Source: Curtobacterium sp. MCBA15_008
GTDB taxonomy: Bacteria; Actinomycetota; Actinomycetes; Actinomycetales; Microbacteriaceae
Length of the DNA stretch: 64,000 nt
Assembly (NCBI RefSeq): GCF_001865065.1
Contig: NZ_MJGN01000045.1
Coordinates: 32,413 to 96,412 of the forward strand
Direction of reading: 5' to 3'
Position 1 is the first letter of the stretch. Each line of letters begins with the position of its first letter. Shown here piece by piece: positions 52,527 to 60,373 of this stretch. The notes under the pieces are model-generated. The model was not told the DNA's origin and did not search any database. It worked only from the letters and a program-made list of their open reading frames with translations. Position numbers and translations under genes: made by a program.

Positions 52527-52811
52527 TCAGAAAATCGAGCAGTAGTTCTCGGGGTTCAAGGCGTCCGCAAAGACCACTGCTGATGCGCTGAACGCTTCAG
52601 CCTCCGTGGTCGTGACCTGACCGTGACCACCGTCCCAAGAAATCGTCGCAACCAGTCCCTGCGCGACAACAACGTCGTCTAGTCCAGCCTGAGGCACAAG
52701 CCGTCGCGGCGTCAGGAGAAGCACACGCTGTCCCGCTCGTGCCGCATCAGCAGCTCCGCGGACCCCTCGAGCGGAATCGCCGACGACGATGACGTCCCAT
52801 TCGTCCTGCAC
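52527..52811 (-). CDS. Truncated FAD/NAD(P)-binding oxidoreductase fragment
   Basis: The 94-residue product begins WDVIVVGDSARGVRGAADAA, then AGQRVLLLTP, a beta-alpha-beta dinucleotide fold, and ends with SASAVVFADALNPENY, which resembles a later strand of the same fold. The middle of a normal flavoprotein is missing, so this is likely an internally deleted remnant, or a small protein that kept only the nucleotide-binding fold. The start could be GTG 52811 or GTG 52820. Confidence 0.4.
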   Translation of the reverse strand: MQDEWDVIVVGDSARGVRGAADAARAGQRVLLLTPRRLVPQAGLDDVVVAQGLVATISWDGGHGQVTTTEAEAFSASAVVFADALNPENYCSIF

Positions 52812-53024
52812 AGTGACCACGCCGGGTTCAACGGGGTTGGTGTGCCTCGTGTTCCCCGGAGTCTCGAGAGGTGCCTTGTCTGCGCTCCTCGAACGGATCG
52901 CCAGGCGCAAGGATCAGCTTCTCTAAGTGTCCCCGATGGGAGCACGCTGCGCGAGTAGCCGTGCTCGTACCGTCAACTGCGCGACCGGCCGACCGACCGG
53001 CACCAGCAGACAGGGAGTCACCCG

Positions 53025-53900
53025 ATGAGCGTCGAACAGACGACGGCAACGGCCGTCACCGCTTCAACCCAGACCATCACCGCGGAAAACGGGGTGGCGT
53101 ACGCATACCGGCGCTTCGGCACCAGTCCGGATGCCGTCCCCATGGTGTTCCTGATGCACTTCCGCGGCAACCTCGACAATTGGGACCCGGCGCTCGTGGA
53201 CGGCATCGCCGCTGATCGAGAAGTGATCCTCGTGGACAACGCCGGCGTCGGCGGCTCCACAGGGGCTGTACCGTCCACCGTCGCCCAGATGGCGCGGGAC
53301 CTGTTGGCCTTCACCGACGCCCTCGGACTTCGCTCGTTCGATCTCTTCGGGTTCTCCCTCGGCGGCTTCGTCGCGCAGGACCTTGCCCTGCTCCGCCCGT
53401 GGGCTGTCCGAAACCTCGTCCTCGCAGGCACGGGCCCCGCCGGTGCGCCGACGATGCACGGCTGGCGTGAAGACATCGAACGCGAATCCCGACACGATGT
53501 GCCCACGCCCGCGAACCTGCTGTACATCTTCTTCGCCCACACCGACACGAGTCGTGCGCTTGGCGCAGAGTTCTTCGGCCGCCTTGGCGGACGAACTGAT
53601 GGACACGACGCGCCGACGACACCGGCAGTCCGAGACGCCCAGTACGACGCGATCCTCGACTGGGGTGTCCCGGATATCACGAAGCTGCAGCGCCTTACCG
53701 GCATCGGCCAGCCGACCCTCATCCTGCAGGGCGACGACGACCTGATGATCCGTACGCCCGGCAGCCACACGCTCGCGGGACTGATTCCGAACGCACAGAT
53801 GCACATCTTCCCGGACGCCGCCCACGCGTCGATCTTCCAGTACCCGAACGAGGCAGCGAGCCTCGTCCGGAACTTCATCACCGCGGCGACCGCCGCCTAA
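53025..53900 (+). CDS. Alpha/beta hydrolase
   Basis: The 291-residue enzyme has HFRGNLDNWDPA near residue 45 (oxyanion region), the nucleophile elbow GFSLGGF near residue 113, an Asp in QGDDDLMIRT and the His in PDAAHASIFQ. It is a paralogue of the hydrolase at 58077. Proteins of this type hydrolyse small esters or act as dioxygenase-like hydrolases. The ATG at 53025 follows AGGGAG. It is 16 bases upstream of the next gene, forming a likely two-gene unit. Confidence 0.87.
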   Translation: MSVEQTTATAVTASTQTITAENGVAYAYRRFGTSPDAVPMVFLMHFRGNLDNWDPALVDGIAADREVILVDNAGVGGSTGAVPSTVAQMARDLLAFTDALGLRSFDLFGFSLGGFVAQDLALLRPWAVRNLVLAGTGPAGAPTMHGWREDIERESRHDVPTPANLLYIFFAHTDTSRALGAEFFGRLGGRTDGHDAPTTPAVRDAQYDAILDWGVPDITKLQRLTGIGQPTLILQGDDDLMIRTPGSHTLAGLIPNAQMHIFPDAAHASIFQYPNEAASLVRNFITAATAA

Positions 53901-53916
53901 GTCAGAGGAGATCATC

Positions 53917-54648
53917 ATGACAACGCTTCTTGATCGCATCATCGATGCTCACGGCGGCGCAACCCGATGGGCCGAAGCGTCGACCATCAGTGCGACGCGC
54001 CACTTCGGGGGTGCCCTCTGGGGACTGAAGCAGGTTCCCGGGGTCGCTGAGGAAGGCCGATTCACGGTCGATCTCCGCCGTCAGCGCAGCTCGCTTGAGC
54101 AGTTCGGCGCGCCGGACCTGCGTACTGAGTTCACCGGCAACCACGTCTCCATCATCCGCAGTACGCCGGACGGCGACGAGATCGTCGAGGAACTGGCGGA
54201 GCCGCGAGCATCGTTCGACGGACACGTGCTCGAGACACCTTGGAGCAAGCTCCAGCTTGCCTACTTCACCGGATATGCCATGTGGACCTACAACACCGAG
54301 CCGTGGTCGTTCACGTTCCCCGGCGTTGAGGTGGAGGAAACCGGGTCGTGGACGGAACCGTCCGGGGAGTCGTGGGACCGCCTGCAAGTGACGTACCCGG
54401 ACAGCATTGCGACCCACAGCACGACGCAGACGTTGTACGCAGACGTGGACGGGGTGCTGCGCCGCCGCGACTACGAGGTCAACGTCGCCGGCGGGTCTCC
54501 CGCTGTCGAGTACATGACCGGGCAGAGCTGGTTCGACGGATTGCTCCTGCCGACCGACCGGAAGATCTTCGTTCGCGACGAGGAAGGGCATGCACTGCCG
54601 GAGCCTCTGATTGTATCCATCGCCATCGAGGACGTTGTCGTCGGATAG
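53917..54648 (+). CDS. Hypothetical protein of the hydrolase unit
   Basis: The 243-residue protein is beta-rich (TRHFGGALWGLKQVPGV, WTYNTEPWSFTFPGVEVEET) with Trp/Tyr-rich strands and a C-terminal strand ending SIAIEDVVVG. There is no signal peptide. It looks like a soluble beta-barrel (lipocalin- or SRPBCC-like), but I cannot place it. The ATG at 53917 follows AGAGGAG. It follows the alpha/beta hydrolase by 16 bases and is followed by an inverted repeat. Confidence 0.6.
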   Translation: MTTLLDRIIDAHGGATRWAEASTISATRHFGGALWGLKQVPGVAEEGRFTVDLRRQRSSLEQFGAPDLRTEFTGNHVSIIRSTPDGDEIVEELAEPRASFDGHVLETPWSKLQLAYFTGYAMWTYNTEPWSFTFPGVEVEETGSWTEPSGESWDRLQVTYPDSIATHSTTQTLYADVDGVLRRRDYEVNVAGGSPAVEYMTGQSWFDGLLLPTDRKIFVRDEEGHALPEPLIVSIAIEDVVVG

Positions 54649-54658
54649 CGGCTCCGAA

Positions 54659-54712
54659 CCTTCCGTCGGCTGCGCAATCGCAGTGCGCCACCGTGCGCAG
54701 CGCGACGGAAGG
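54659..54712 (+). terminator. Long imperfect inverted repeat (terminator-like)
   Basis: CCTTCCGTCG-GCTGCGCA (54659-54676) pairs with TGCGCAGC-G-CGACGGAAGG (54694-54712) with one bulge, just after the hypothetical gene stop. Confidence 0.55.
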
Positions 54713-55295
54713 TGGGGGACGGGGCGGTCAAGCGCTGACGGCCGTCCCCGCACGATGCGAGCGGCGGTAGACGCTTGGCACCACCGCTAGGACCTCGGAT
54801 CGATAGCGCCGAAGCGATGTTGCAGCTGCATGCCCGACCATCGCGGCCGCGGCTCCGATACCGTGCCCCTTCGGCTGGCTTGATGCTCGATGACCGACGC
54901 CGCCGCTCACGAGTTCCCCACGCTTCACCTACTTCGCTTGCACCCCGGGTAAATGGTTTGCACCTCGAGTACACGGCTGCTTCAGCTTGGACGCTGTCGC
55001 GGACGCGCGATCATGAGTGTTGCGGGCAGAGAGCCGCTGGGGGTTATCGGTCTGCGACGAGCGGCAGTGCAACTTGCGATCGTCCCGCGGCATCGGCAGG
55101 GGACCGCCACCCCGATGCGGGCTGGAGATCGCCGTCCCTTGAGCTCGCCGCGAGTTGTCGGCGCGTCACCCGAGTAGCAGTGATTCGCCTGCTGAGGGGC
55201 CGGGGCCACCGGTGCAACCACCTGAAGGTCGTTAGCCGGATCCGGTCTCGCCGGTACTCCCGCGCCGGCGGCGAGGAGTGTTGAAGCCCCGGTTT
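54713..55295. other. Gene-poor stretch
   Basis: No gene can be supported in these 580 bases. A minus-strand frame ending at 54728 contains GHGIGAAAAMVGHAAATSLR, which recalls the C-terminal FAD-binding helix of flavoproteins and could be a relic, but nothing around it continues the protein. Confidence 0.3.
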
Positions 55296-56561
55296 TCACT
55301 TGGGGGTGACGTCGAAGTTCTGGTTGAAGATGTCTTCCGGGTCCCAGCGAGCTTTGATCTGACGAAGCCGACTGAGGGTCTCGGCCGGGAACGCCTCGAG
55401 GAGGTGCTCTGCGTTATGGTTGCTCTCAAAACTGAGGTACATCCCGTCCATCAGCTGATGCACCGGTTCCCACGCCGAGTCGAAGTGGTCGCCGGGGGCC
55501 GTGGCGACAGCGGTCACCGAGAAGTTCTGGTGACGGTGCGCATAGGCGGTTGCGCTTGCTGAGACGTCATTGATGGCGCCGCCGACGGACCGGATCTGCA
55601 CCATGTCAGCTCCGCCGCCGCGCAGAAGTTCCGCGATGCGCTCAGACAGAGCGTCGTCTACATGTGTTGCCAATCCGGTGTGAGTGCCCGCCGTCTGCTG
55701 TCCTGTATGCGGTTGCCCACTCGTCAGCGGGACGGCGGCATACGGGGTCACCAGAGCTCGTTGGCCAGCGAGACCAGGCAGTTGCAGGAACGACTCAATA
55801 TGTGGGCGTGCAGCATCCACATCATCGCCGGCATACACGATCGTCGCCTGCGCGAACGGCGTCGGACCTCCGCCTGTGTAGAGAAACGCTGATACCTCGT
55901 TCGGTGCCTCTTCAACCGTCGCACCCCACGCACGAAGGAAGCGAGCCATGTCACCCGGCTGGTACATGGCGGTCAGCTGGATGACAATTGGCGTCGCGGC
56001 GGCCTCAAACTCGAACGAGGTCACGATCCCCACGTTCGCTCCTGCCCCGCGGACAGCCCAGAACAGATCCGTCGACTCTTCCTCCGAAACGAGGCGCACC
56101 GAGCCGTCGGCCGTGACGAGTTCGGCACGGCGGAGACGGTCGATGGTGAGCCCGTGGGCCCGCCCCATCAGTCCGATTCCCCCAGTCGTGGCCAGACCCC
56201 CGACTCCGACGTCGCCGGAATCACCGGAACTGAGAGCGAGCCCGTTCGAGTACAACTCGCGCGCGACCTGGCCCCATCGAGCGCCGGGGCCGATGCGAAC
56301 GGAGTGACCACCGAGATAGTTGACGGAGGAGAGATTGCGGAGGTCGATGACGTCGCCGCCGTCGTTTGTTGCGACACTGCTGATGCCATGCCCGCCACTC
56401 CGAACCGCGAGGGGCCGGCCGCTGTCGTGCACTCGCGAGACCGCCTCCGCGACTTCACTAGCGGAGCGTGGCAGGTACACGGCGGCCGGGTGCCCTGCCC
56501 GTGAGTACACGTGCTGCAACTCCGAGTACCCGCTATCAGCGGGACGAACGATTTCAAGCAT
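55296..56561 (-). CDS. FAD-linked oxidoreductase, BBE/6-hydroxynicotine-oxidase type
   Basis: The 421-residue flavoprotein has the PCMH-type FAD domain: LAVRSGGHGISS (the His is the usual 8-alpha-FAD attachment site), GGLATTGGIGLMGRAHGLTI, WAVRGAGANVGIVTSFEFEA, and the C-terminal BBE-type end RWDPEDIFNQNFDV. The usual second attachment Cys is absent (SSGDSGDVGVGG), so the FAD would be singly linked. Such enzymes oxidise alkaloids, sugars or polyketides. The ATG at 56561 follows GAGGGAATC. It is 11 bases downstream of an SDR gene. Confidence 0.87.
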   Translation of the reverse strand: MLEIVRPADSGYSELQHVYSRAGHPAAVYLPRSASEVAEAVSRVHDSGRPLAVRSGGHGISSVATNDGGDVIDLRNLSSVNYLGGHSVRIGPGARWGQVARELYSNGLALSSGDSGDVGVGGLATTGGIGLMGRAHGLTIDRLRRAELVTADGSVRLVSEEESTDLFWAVRGAGANVGIVTSFEFEAAATPIVIQLTAMYQPGDMARFLRAWGATVEEAPNEVSAFLYTGGGPTPFAQATIVYAGDDVDAARPHIESFLQLPGLAGQRALVTPYAAVPLTSGQPHTGQQTAGTHTGLATHVDDALSERIAELLRGGGADMVQIRSVGGAINDVSASATAYAHRHQNFSVTAVATAPGDHFDSAWEPVHQLMDGMYLSFESNHNAEHLLEAFPAETLSRLRQIKARWDPEDIFNQNFDVTPK

Positions 56562-56572
56562 GATTCCCTCGG

Positions 56573-57352
56573 TCAGTTCTCTTCGGAACCGGACTGCGGT
56601 CCCACGGCTCGGTCGACGAAGTAATGCAGCGCGGTTCCCGTCAACGGGCTCGTCCCCTCCACGAGCCCGGCGACATGCTCGCCGACCTGGGTGGCATCGA
56701 TCCATCGCAGGTCATCGATGCCCGCCAGCTGGCGAGCTCGGGTGCGGATGACTCCGAGGATCACCTGGTAAACACGCGGTCCTCGACCTCCGAGTTCCGC
56801 GGCCAGCGTCAACGTGAGGGACTTCGTTGCAGCCGCGCTCAGCGCTACACCGGCACCACCAGGGAACGGCATGTCCGCGCTCATCCCGTTGAGTTGCAGC
56901 AGGGCACCTCGCGGCGCAGTGACGGGAAGGAATGCGCGGAACAGGCGAAACACGCTCGTGAGGTTGCCGTCGAGGAGCCGCTGCCATTCTGCATCGGTCA
57001 GGGCCAATGCGGGCTTCCGGCCCTGGTCACCCCACGAGGCGACGGCTACGACGACTCCGTCAAACTTGCCGAACTCCGAAGAGAGTGCCGCAACATCGGA
57101 CTCCAGCGATGCGCTCATCGCGTCAAGGACGCGTGCGTGCATCGAGCCGGGCAGTCCAAGCTCCTGCATTCTCTGCGCGAGTTCCTGAAGTCGGCTCTCA
57201 TCGCGTCCGGTCGCGATCACCGTTGCGCCTGCAGCGAGCGACGCTTGGACGACACCCTCGCCGACGCCACCGCTCCCGCCAACAACCACGACGGTTTTCC
57301 CAGCGAGGCGTACCTGCGGTGTAGTCCACGTTCCAACTGTGTTCTCGGTCAT
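56573..57352 (-). CDS. Short-chain dehydrogenase/reductase (non-classical)
   Basis: The 259-residue protein has the Rossmann motif VVGGSGGVGEGVV near residue 23 and the SDR core VVVAVASWGDQG. At the active site it reads LNGMSADMPFPGG and then LSAAATKSL, so the usual catalytic Tyr of YxxxK is Ala. Catalysis would need another residue, or the protein is a non-classical member. The ATG at 57352 overlaps the stop of the MarR gene (ATGA). It is co-transcribed with the MarR and BBE genes. Confidence 0.75.
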   Translation of the reverse strand: MTENTVGTWTTPQVRLAGKTVVVVGGSGGVGEGVVQASLAAGATVIATGRDESRLQELAQRMQELGLPGSMHARVLDAMSASLESDVAALSSEFGKFDGVVVAVASWGDQGRKPALALTDAEWQRLLDGNLTSVFRLFRAFLPVTAPRGALLQLNGMSADMPFPGGAGVALSAAATKSLTLTLAAELGGRGPRVYQVILGVIRTRARQLAGIDDLRWIDATQVGEHVAGLVEGTSPLTGTALHYFVDRAVGPQSGSEEN

Positions 57353-57840
57353 GCTCTGCTCTCTTCTGAGGTGTTTTCGTTCTGGTGGTCGAGACGGTCG
57401 ACATGGGATGCCAAGGCCAGCAGCGCGTCGCGCAGGCCGCTGAGCTGGGCGGGGTCCAACGCTTCCGCGAACCATGTCTGAGCGGCTCGGAGGTGCGCCC
57501 CGACTGCGGCACGGTGGGCTCGAGACCCCGCTGGCGAAATCGCTATTACGGATGATCGGGCGTCGTCGAGCACGCCTGTTTTCCGTTCCACGAGCCGACG
57601 CTTCTCGAGCCGTCTGAGTTGGTGTGAGAGCCGGCTCGAGTCCCATCCGATGGCTGCGGCACACGTCGACGGACGCGCAGACCCACCCATCTCGACGAGG
57701 TGGGCCAGCACCGTGAACTCCGCTTCTGACAGATCAGCATCCGTCCGAAGGTCGGCGCCTACACGCCGTCGCAGTTGCTCAGTGACGACTTGCAGTCGCT
57801 GCCAGGCGTCCAGCTCGTCGTCGGTAAGTCGTCTCGTCAT
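57349..57840 (-). CDS. MarR-family transcriptional regulator
   Basis: The 163-residue protein has the MarR winged helix: LSEAEFTVLAHLVEMGG, then TCAAAIGWDSSRLSHQLRRL and EKRRLVERKTGVLDD. MarR proteins usually repress divergent or co-directional detoxification genes and release on binding aromatic ligands. The ATG at 57840 starts the minus-strand SDR/BBE unit. A perfect palindrome 16 bases upstream is a candidate operator, and the divergent hydrolase gene begins at 58077. Confidence 0.88.
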   Translation of the reverse strand: MTRRLTDDELDAWQRLQVVTEQLRRRVGADLRTDADLSEAEFTVLAHLVEMGGSARPSTCAAAIGWDSSRLSHQLRRLEKRRLVERKTGVLDDARSSVIAISPAGSRAHRAAVGAHLRAAQTWFAEALDPAQLSGLRDALLALASHVDRLDHQNENTSEESRA

Positions 57841-57855
57841 GGCCGATACAACTAG

Positions 57856-57867
57856 CTGACGCGTCAG
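57856..57867. promoter_or_regulatory. MarR operator candidate
   Basis: CTGACGCGTCAG is a perfect 12-base palindrome in the divergent promoter of the MarR and hydrolase genes. MarR-family boxes of the TGAC...GTCA type are well known. Confidence 0.6.
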
Positions 57868-57902
57868 GTATTCCCGACCTCCCCGCGTCGTCGAAAGCCT
57901 GC

Positions 57903-57935
57903 GCAGCCGCAGCCGCAGCCGCAGCCGCAGCCGCA
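57903..57935. repeat. Hexanucleotide tandem repeat GCAGCC
   Basis: GCAGCC is repeated 5.5 times without interruption between the MarR gene and the divergent hydrolase gene. It may be prone to slippage and so vary promoter spacing. Confidence 0.7.
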
Positions 57936-58076
57936 CCGGCCGCCGGCGGCGGGGCGTAGCCGGTGCCGGTGCCGTACACGATCGCTCCTCCGGACACCAC
58001 GGCGGGTGACCGTGACAGGGGCACGTTCCACGACAACGACCGCAGTTAGCGTTGCCGCGACCAGAGAGGACCGGAC

Positions 58077-58910
58077 ATGACATTCATGGCAGACGACGTC
58101 GAGACGCAGTACGTCGAAGGCGGCTCAGCCCGTTTCGCGTACCGCAGATTCGGTACTTCCGGCGGAACCCCCCTTGTGATGGCCATGCGATTCCGAGGAA
58201 CCATGGACCACTGGGACCCAGCGTTCCTTGATGTGCTCGCCCGCGAACGGGACGTCATCGTGTTCGACAACCGCGGGATAGGCGCCACGTCCGGAGAAGC
58301 CGGTGGCAGCATCGCTGAGATTAGTGACGGGCTGCTCGAGTTCCTTGACGCGCTGGGGTTGGCTCAGGTAGACCTTCTCGGTTGGTCCATGGGCGGGATG
58401 GTCGTCGCAACCGCGACGCTGGAACACCCAGAGCGAGTCCGCAGGCTCGTCTTCTCCGGCAGCACGCCGGGCACCATTGAAGGTCAGCCACTCGCGCCAG
58501 AAAAGGTGTGGCAGGTCGCTGGACGCGATGTCAACGACGCCGACGATTTCCTCTACCTCTTCTTCCCTGAGACCGACGAAGGCCGTCGGCTCGGCGGCGC
58601 CTCACTCGAGCGCCTCGAGAGCCGTCTTCGGCGATCACACGCAGTCGTCGAGCCGCCCGCGGTGCTCGCCAGCGTGACAGCAATACGCACGTTCGGAGCG
58701 GGCGTGTTCAACCGCCTCAGCGAGATTGAACTCCCAGTGCTGATCGGTATCGGCATTCACGACGTCATGGCGCCGCCGCACTCGAGCCTCCAGGCGACCT
58801 ACGAACTGCAGCGAGGCAAAGTCGTCGCGTACAGCGACGCCGGTCACGCCTTCTTGTTCCAGCACTACGAGGACTACGGACAGGAAGTCCTGCGGTTCCT
58901 CGCGGACTGA
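58077..58910 (+). CDS. Alpha/beta hydrolase
   Basis: The 277-residue enzyme has RFRGTMDHWDPA near residue 38, the nucleophile elbow GWSMGGM near residue 104, IGIHDVMAPPH carrying an Asp, and the His in SDAGHAFLFQ. It is a paralogue of the hydrolase at 53025 (about the same layout and motifs). The ATG at 58077 follows GAGAGGA; an in-frame ATG at 58086 is possible. It opens a plus-strand unit that runs to 63475. Confidence 0.88.
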   Translation: MTFMADDVETQYVEGGSARFAYRRFGTSGGTPLVMAMRFRGTMDHWDPAFLDVLARERDVIVFDNRGIGATSGEAGGSIAEISDGLLEFLDALGLAQVDLLGWSMGGMVVATATLEHPERVRRLVFSGSTPGTIEGQPLAPEKVWQVAGRDVNDADDFLYLFFPETDEGRRLGGASLERLESRLRRSHAVVEPPAVLASVTAIRTFGAGVFNRLSEIELPVLIGIGIHDVMAPPHSSLQATYELQRGKVVAYSDAGHAFLFQHYEDYGQEVLRFLAD

Positions 58911-58989
58911 CGTCGGGCGCAACCCGCATTCACCAGGGTGCGAGACGAGATCAGCGGCACACGCAACGATCGAAGGAACGGGATCACAG

Positions 58990-59637
58990 ATGCAGGTAGT
59001 TATTGCGGGAGGCCACGGAAAGGTGGCGAGGATCTTGGCGCGAGAGCTCGTCGCTGCCGGCCACACCCCGATCAGTCTCGTCCGCAACGCCGCCCATCGA
59101 GATGAACTCGTCAGCGACGGCGCCCAGGTGGCGGTCATCGACTTGGAACATGACGGCCTGGACCCGGTGGCCGAAGTTCTCGACGGCGCGGACGCTGCAG
59201 TGTTCGCAGCAGGCGCGGGCGGCGGCAGTACCCCGGACCGTACCAACGCTGTCGATCGGGAAGGAGCCATCCTGTTTGCACAAGCGGCGAAGCAGAGCGG
59301 CGTCCCTCGCCTGGTAATCCTGTCCGGAGCTGGCGTCGATGATTACGACCCATCGTCAGAGGACTCGTTCGAGATCTACTGCCACGCAAAGTCAGATGCA
59401 GATGCGTTCGTACGCACCCTCGACATTGACTGGGTGATCGTACGGCCCGACGGGCTAACTGACGGACCAGGTAGCGGACTCTTCACGGTAGCTGAGCAGG
59501 TCACCAGGCGCGGAATCGCGCGAAGCGACGTCGCGGCCATCCTGCTCGACCTTTCAGTTGGGCCTAACCCAGGCCGCATCCAGTTTGAAGTCACCTCTGG
59601 CAACCAGCCGCTCCGAGCGGCCTTGGAGACGCTCTAA
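58990..59637 (+). CDS. NAD(P)-binding oxidoreductase (SDR_a5/NmrA-like)
   Basis: The 215-residue protein has the atypical SDR start VVIAGGHGKVARILAREL, then AAVFAAGAGGGS and the RPDGLTDGPGSG segment, like YwnB/SDR_a5 proteins of unknown redox role. It has no classical active-site Tyr/Lys pair in place. The ATG at 58990 has only a weak ribosome-binding site. It lies 79 bases after the hydrolase and 97 bases before a flavodoxin-fold gene, in the same unit. Confidence 0.85.
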   Translation: MQVVIAGGHGKVARILARELVAAGHTPISLVRNAAHRDELVSDGAQVAVIDLEHDGLDPVAEVLDGADAAVFAAGAGGGSTPDRTNAVDREGAILFAQAAKQSGVPRLVILSGAGVDDYDPSSEDSFEIYCHAKSDADAFVRTLDIDWVIVRPDGLTDGPGSGLFTVAEQVTRRGIARSDVAAILLDLSVGPNPGRIQFEVTSGNQPLRAALETL

Positions 59638-59734
59638 GCCAAGCAGCGACGTTGTGCGTCAGCCCGTCAGTAAAACTCCCTCAACCACCGCGCTCCCACA
59701 GAGCCGTGAACAAGGCCGCACGAGAAGAGACAAC

Positions 59735-60373
59735 ATGCCTAGCGAAGACCTCACTCCGGGCTCGATCGTGGTCGCCTATCACTCCGGGTACGGCCACACA
59801 GCAGTCCTCGCAAAAGCTGTCGCCGAAGGAGCAAGCGAACGCGGTGGCGAGGTGACACTTCTCGACGTCACCACGATTGATGACGCAGCATGGGCGGCCT
59901 TGGACGCAGCCGACGCAATCATCTTCGGGGCACCGACCTACATGGGCGGCGCATCGGCCGAATTCCACCGGTTCGCTGAACTGACCGGCGGCCGCTTTTT
60001 CCGAAGCGCTTGGGCGGACAAGCTTGCCGCTGGGTTCACCAACTCCGGGTCGAAGGCTGGTGACAAGTCGAACACGCTCGGTTTCCTGCAGGCCCTCGCG
60101 GCGCAGCACCACATGATCTGGATCAACCTTGGCATGGCCGCGGGGTGGAACTTCAAGGACGCCGGTGAAGACGACCTCAACCGACTCGGATTCTGGTCAG
60201 GAGCGGCAGGCCAGACCCATAACGACGTGGCCCCGGACGCGATGCACGGCTCAGACATCGCGACGGCCGCGCACCTCGGACGCCAGGTCGCCCGCCAGAC
60301 CGAAATCTTTATCGCCGGGCGGCACACGCTCGCTTCGGCCACAAACAACGAAATGGAAACGGTGAGTGCCTAA
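59735..60373 (+). CDS. WrbA-like NAD(P)H:quinone oxidoreductase
   Basis: The 212-residue flavodoxin-fold protein has the FMN phosphate loop AYHSGYGHTAVLAK near residue 14, then GAPTYMGGASAEF and the AGFTNSGSKAGDK loop, typical of WrbA-type quinone reductases that make hydroquinones without semiquinone. The ATG at 59735 follows AGAAGAG. Its stop overlaps the next start (TAATG), so it is coupled to the SRPBCC-MBL fusion. Confidence 0.85.
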   Translation: MPSEDLTPGSIVVAYHSGYGHTAVLAKAVAEGASERGGEVTLLDVTTIDDAAWAALDAADAIIFGAPTYMGGASAEFHRFAELTGGRFFRSAWADKLAAGFTNSGSKAGDKSNTLGFLQALAAQHHMIWINLGMAAGWNFKDAGEDDLNRLGFWSGAAGQTHNDVAPDAMHGSDIATAAHLGRQVARQTEIFIAGRHTLASATNNEMETVSA

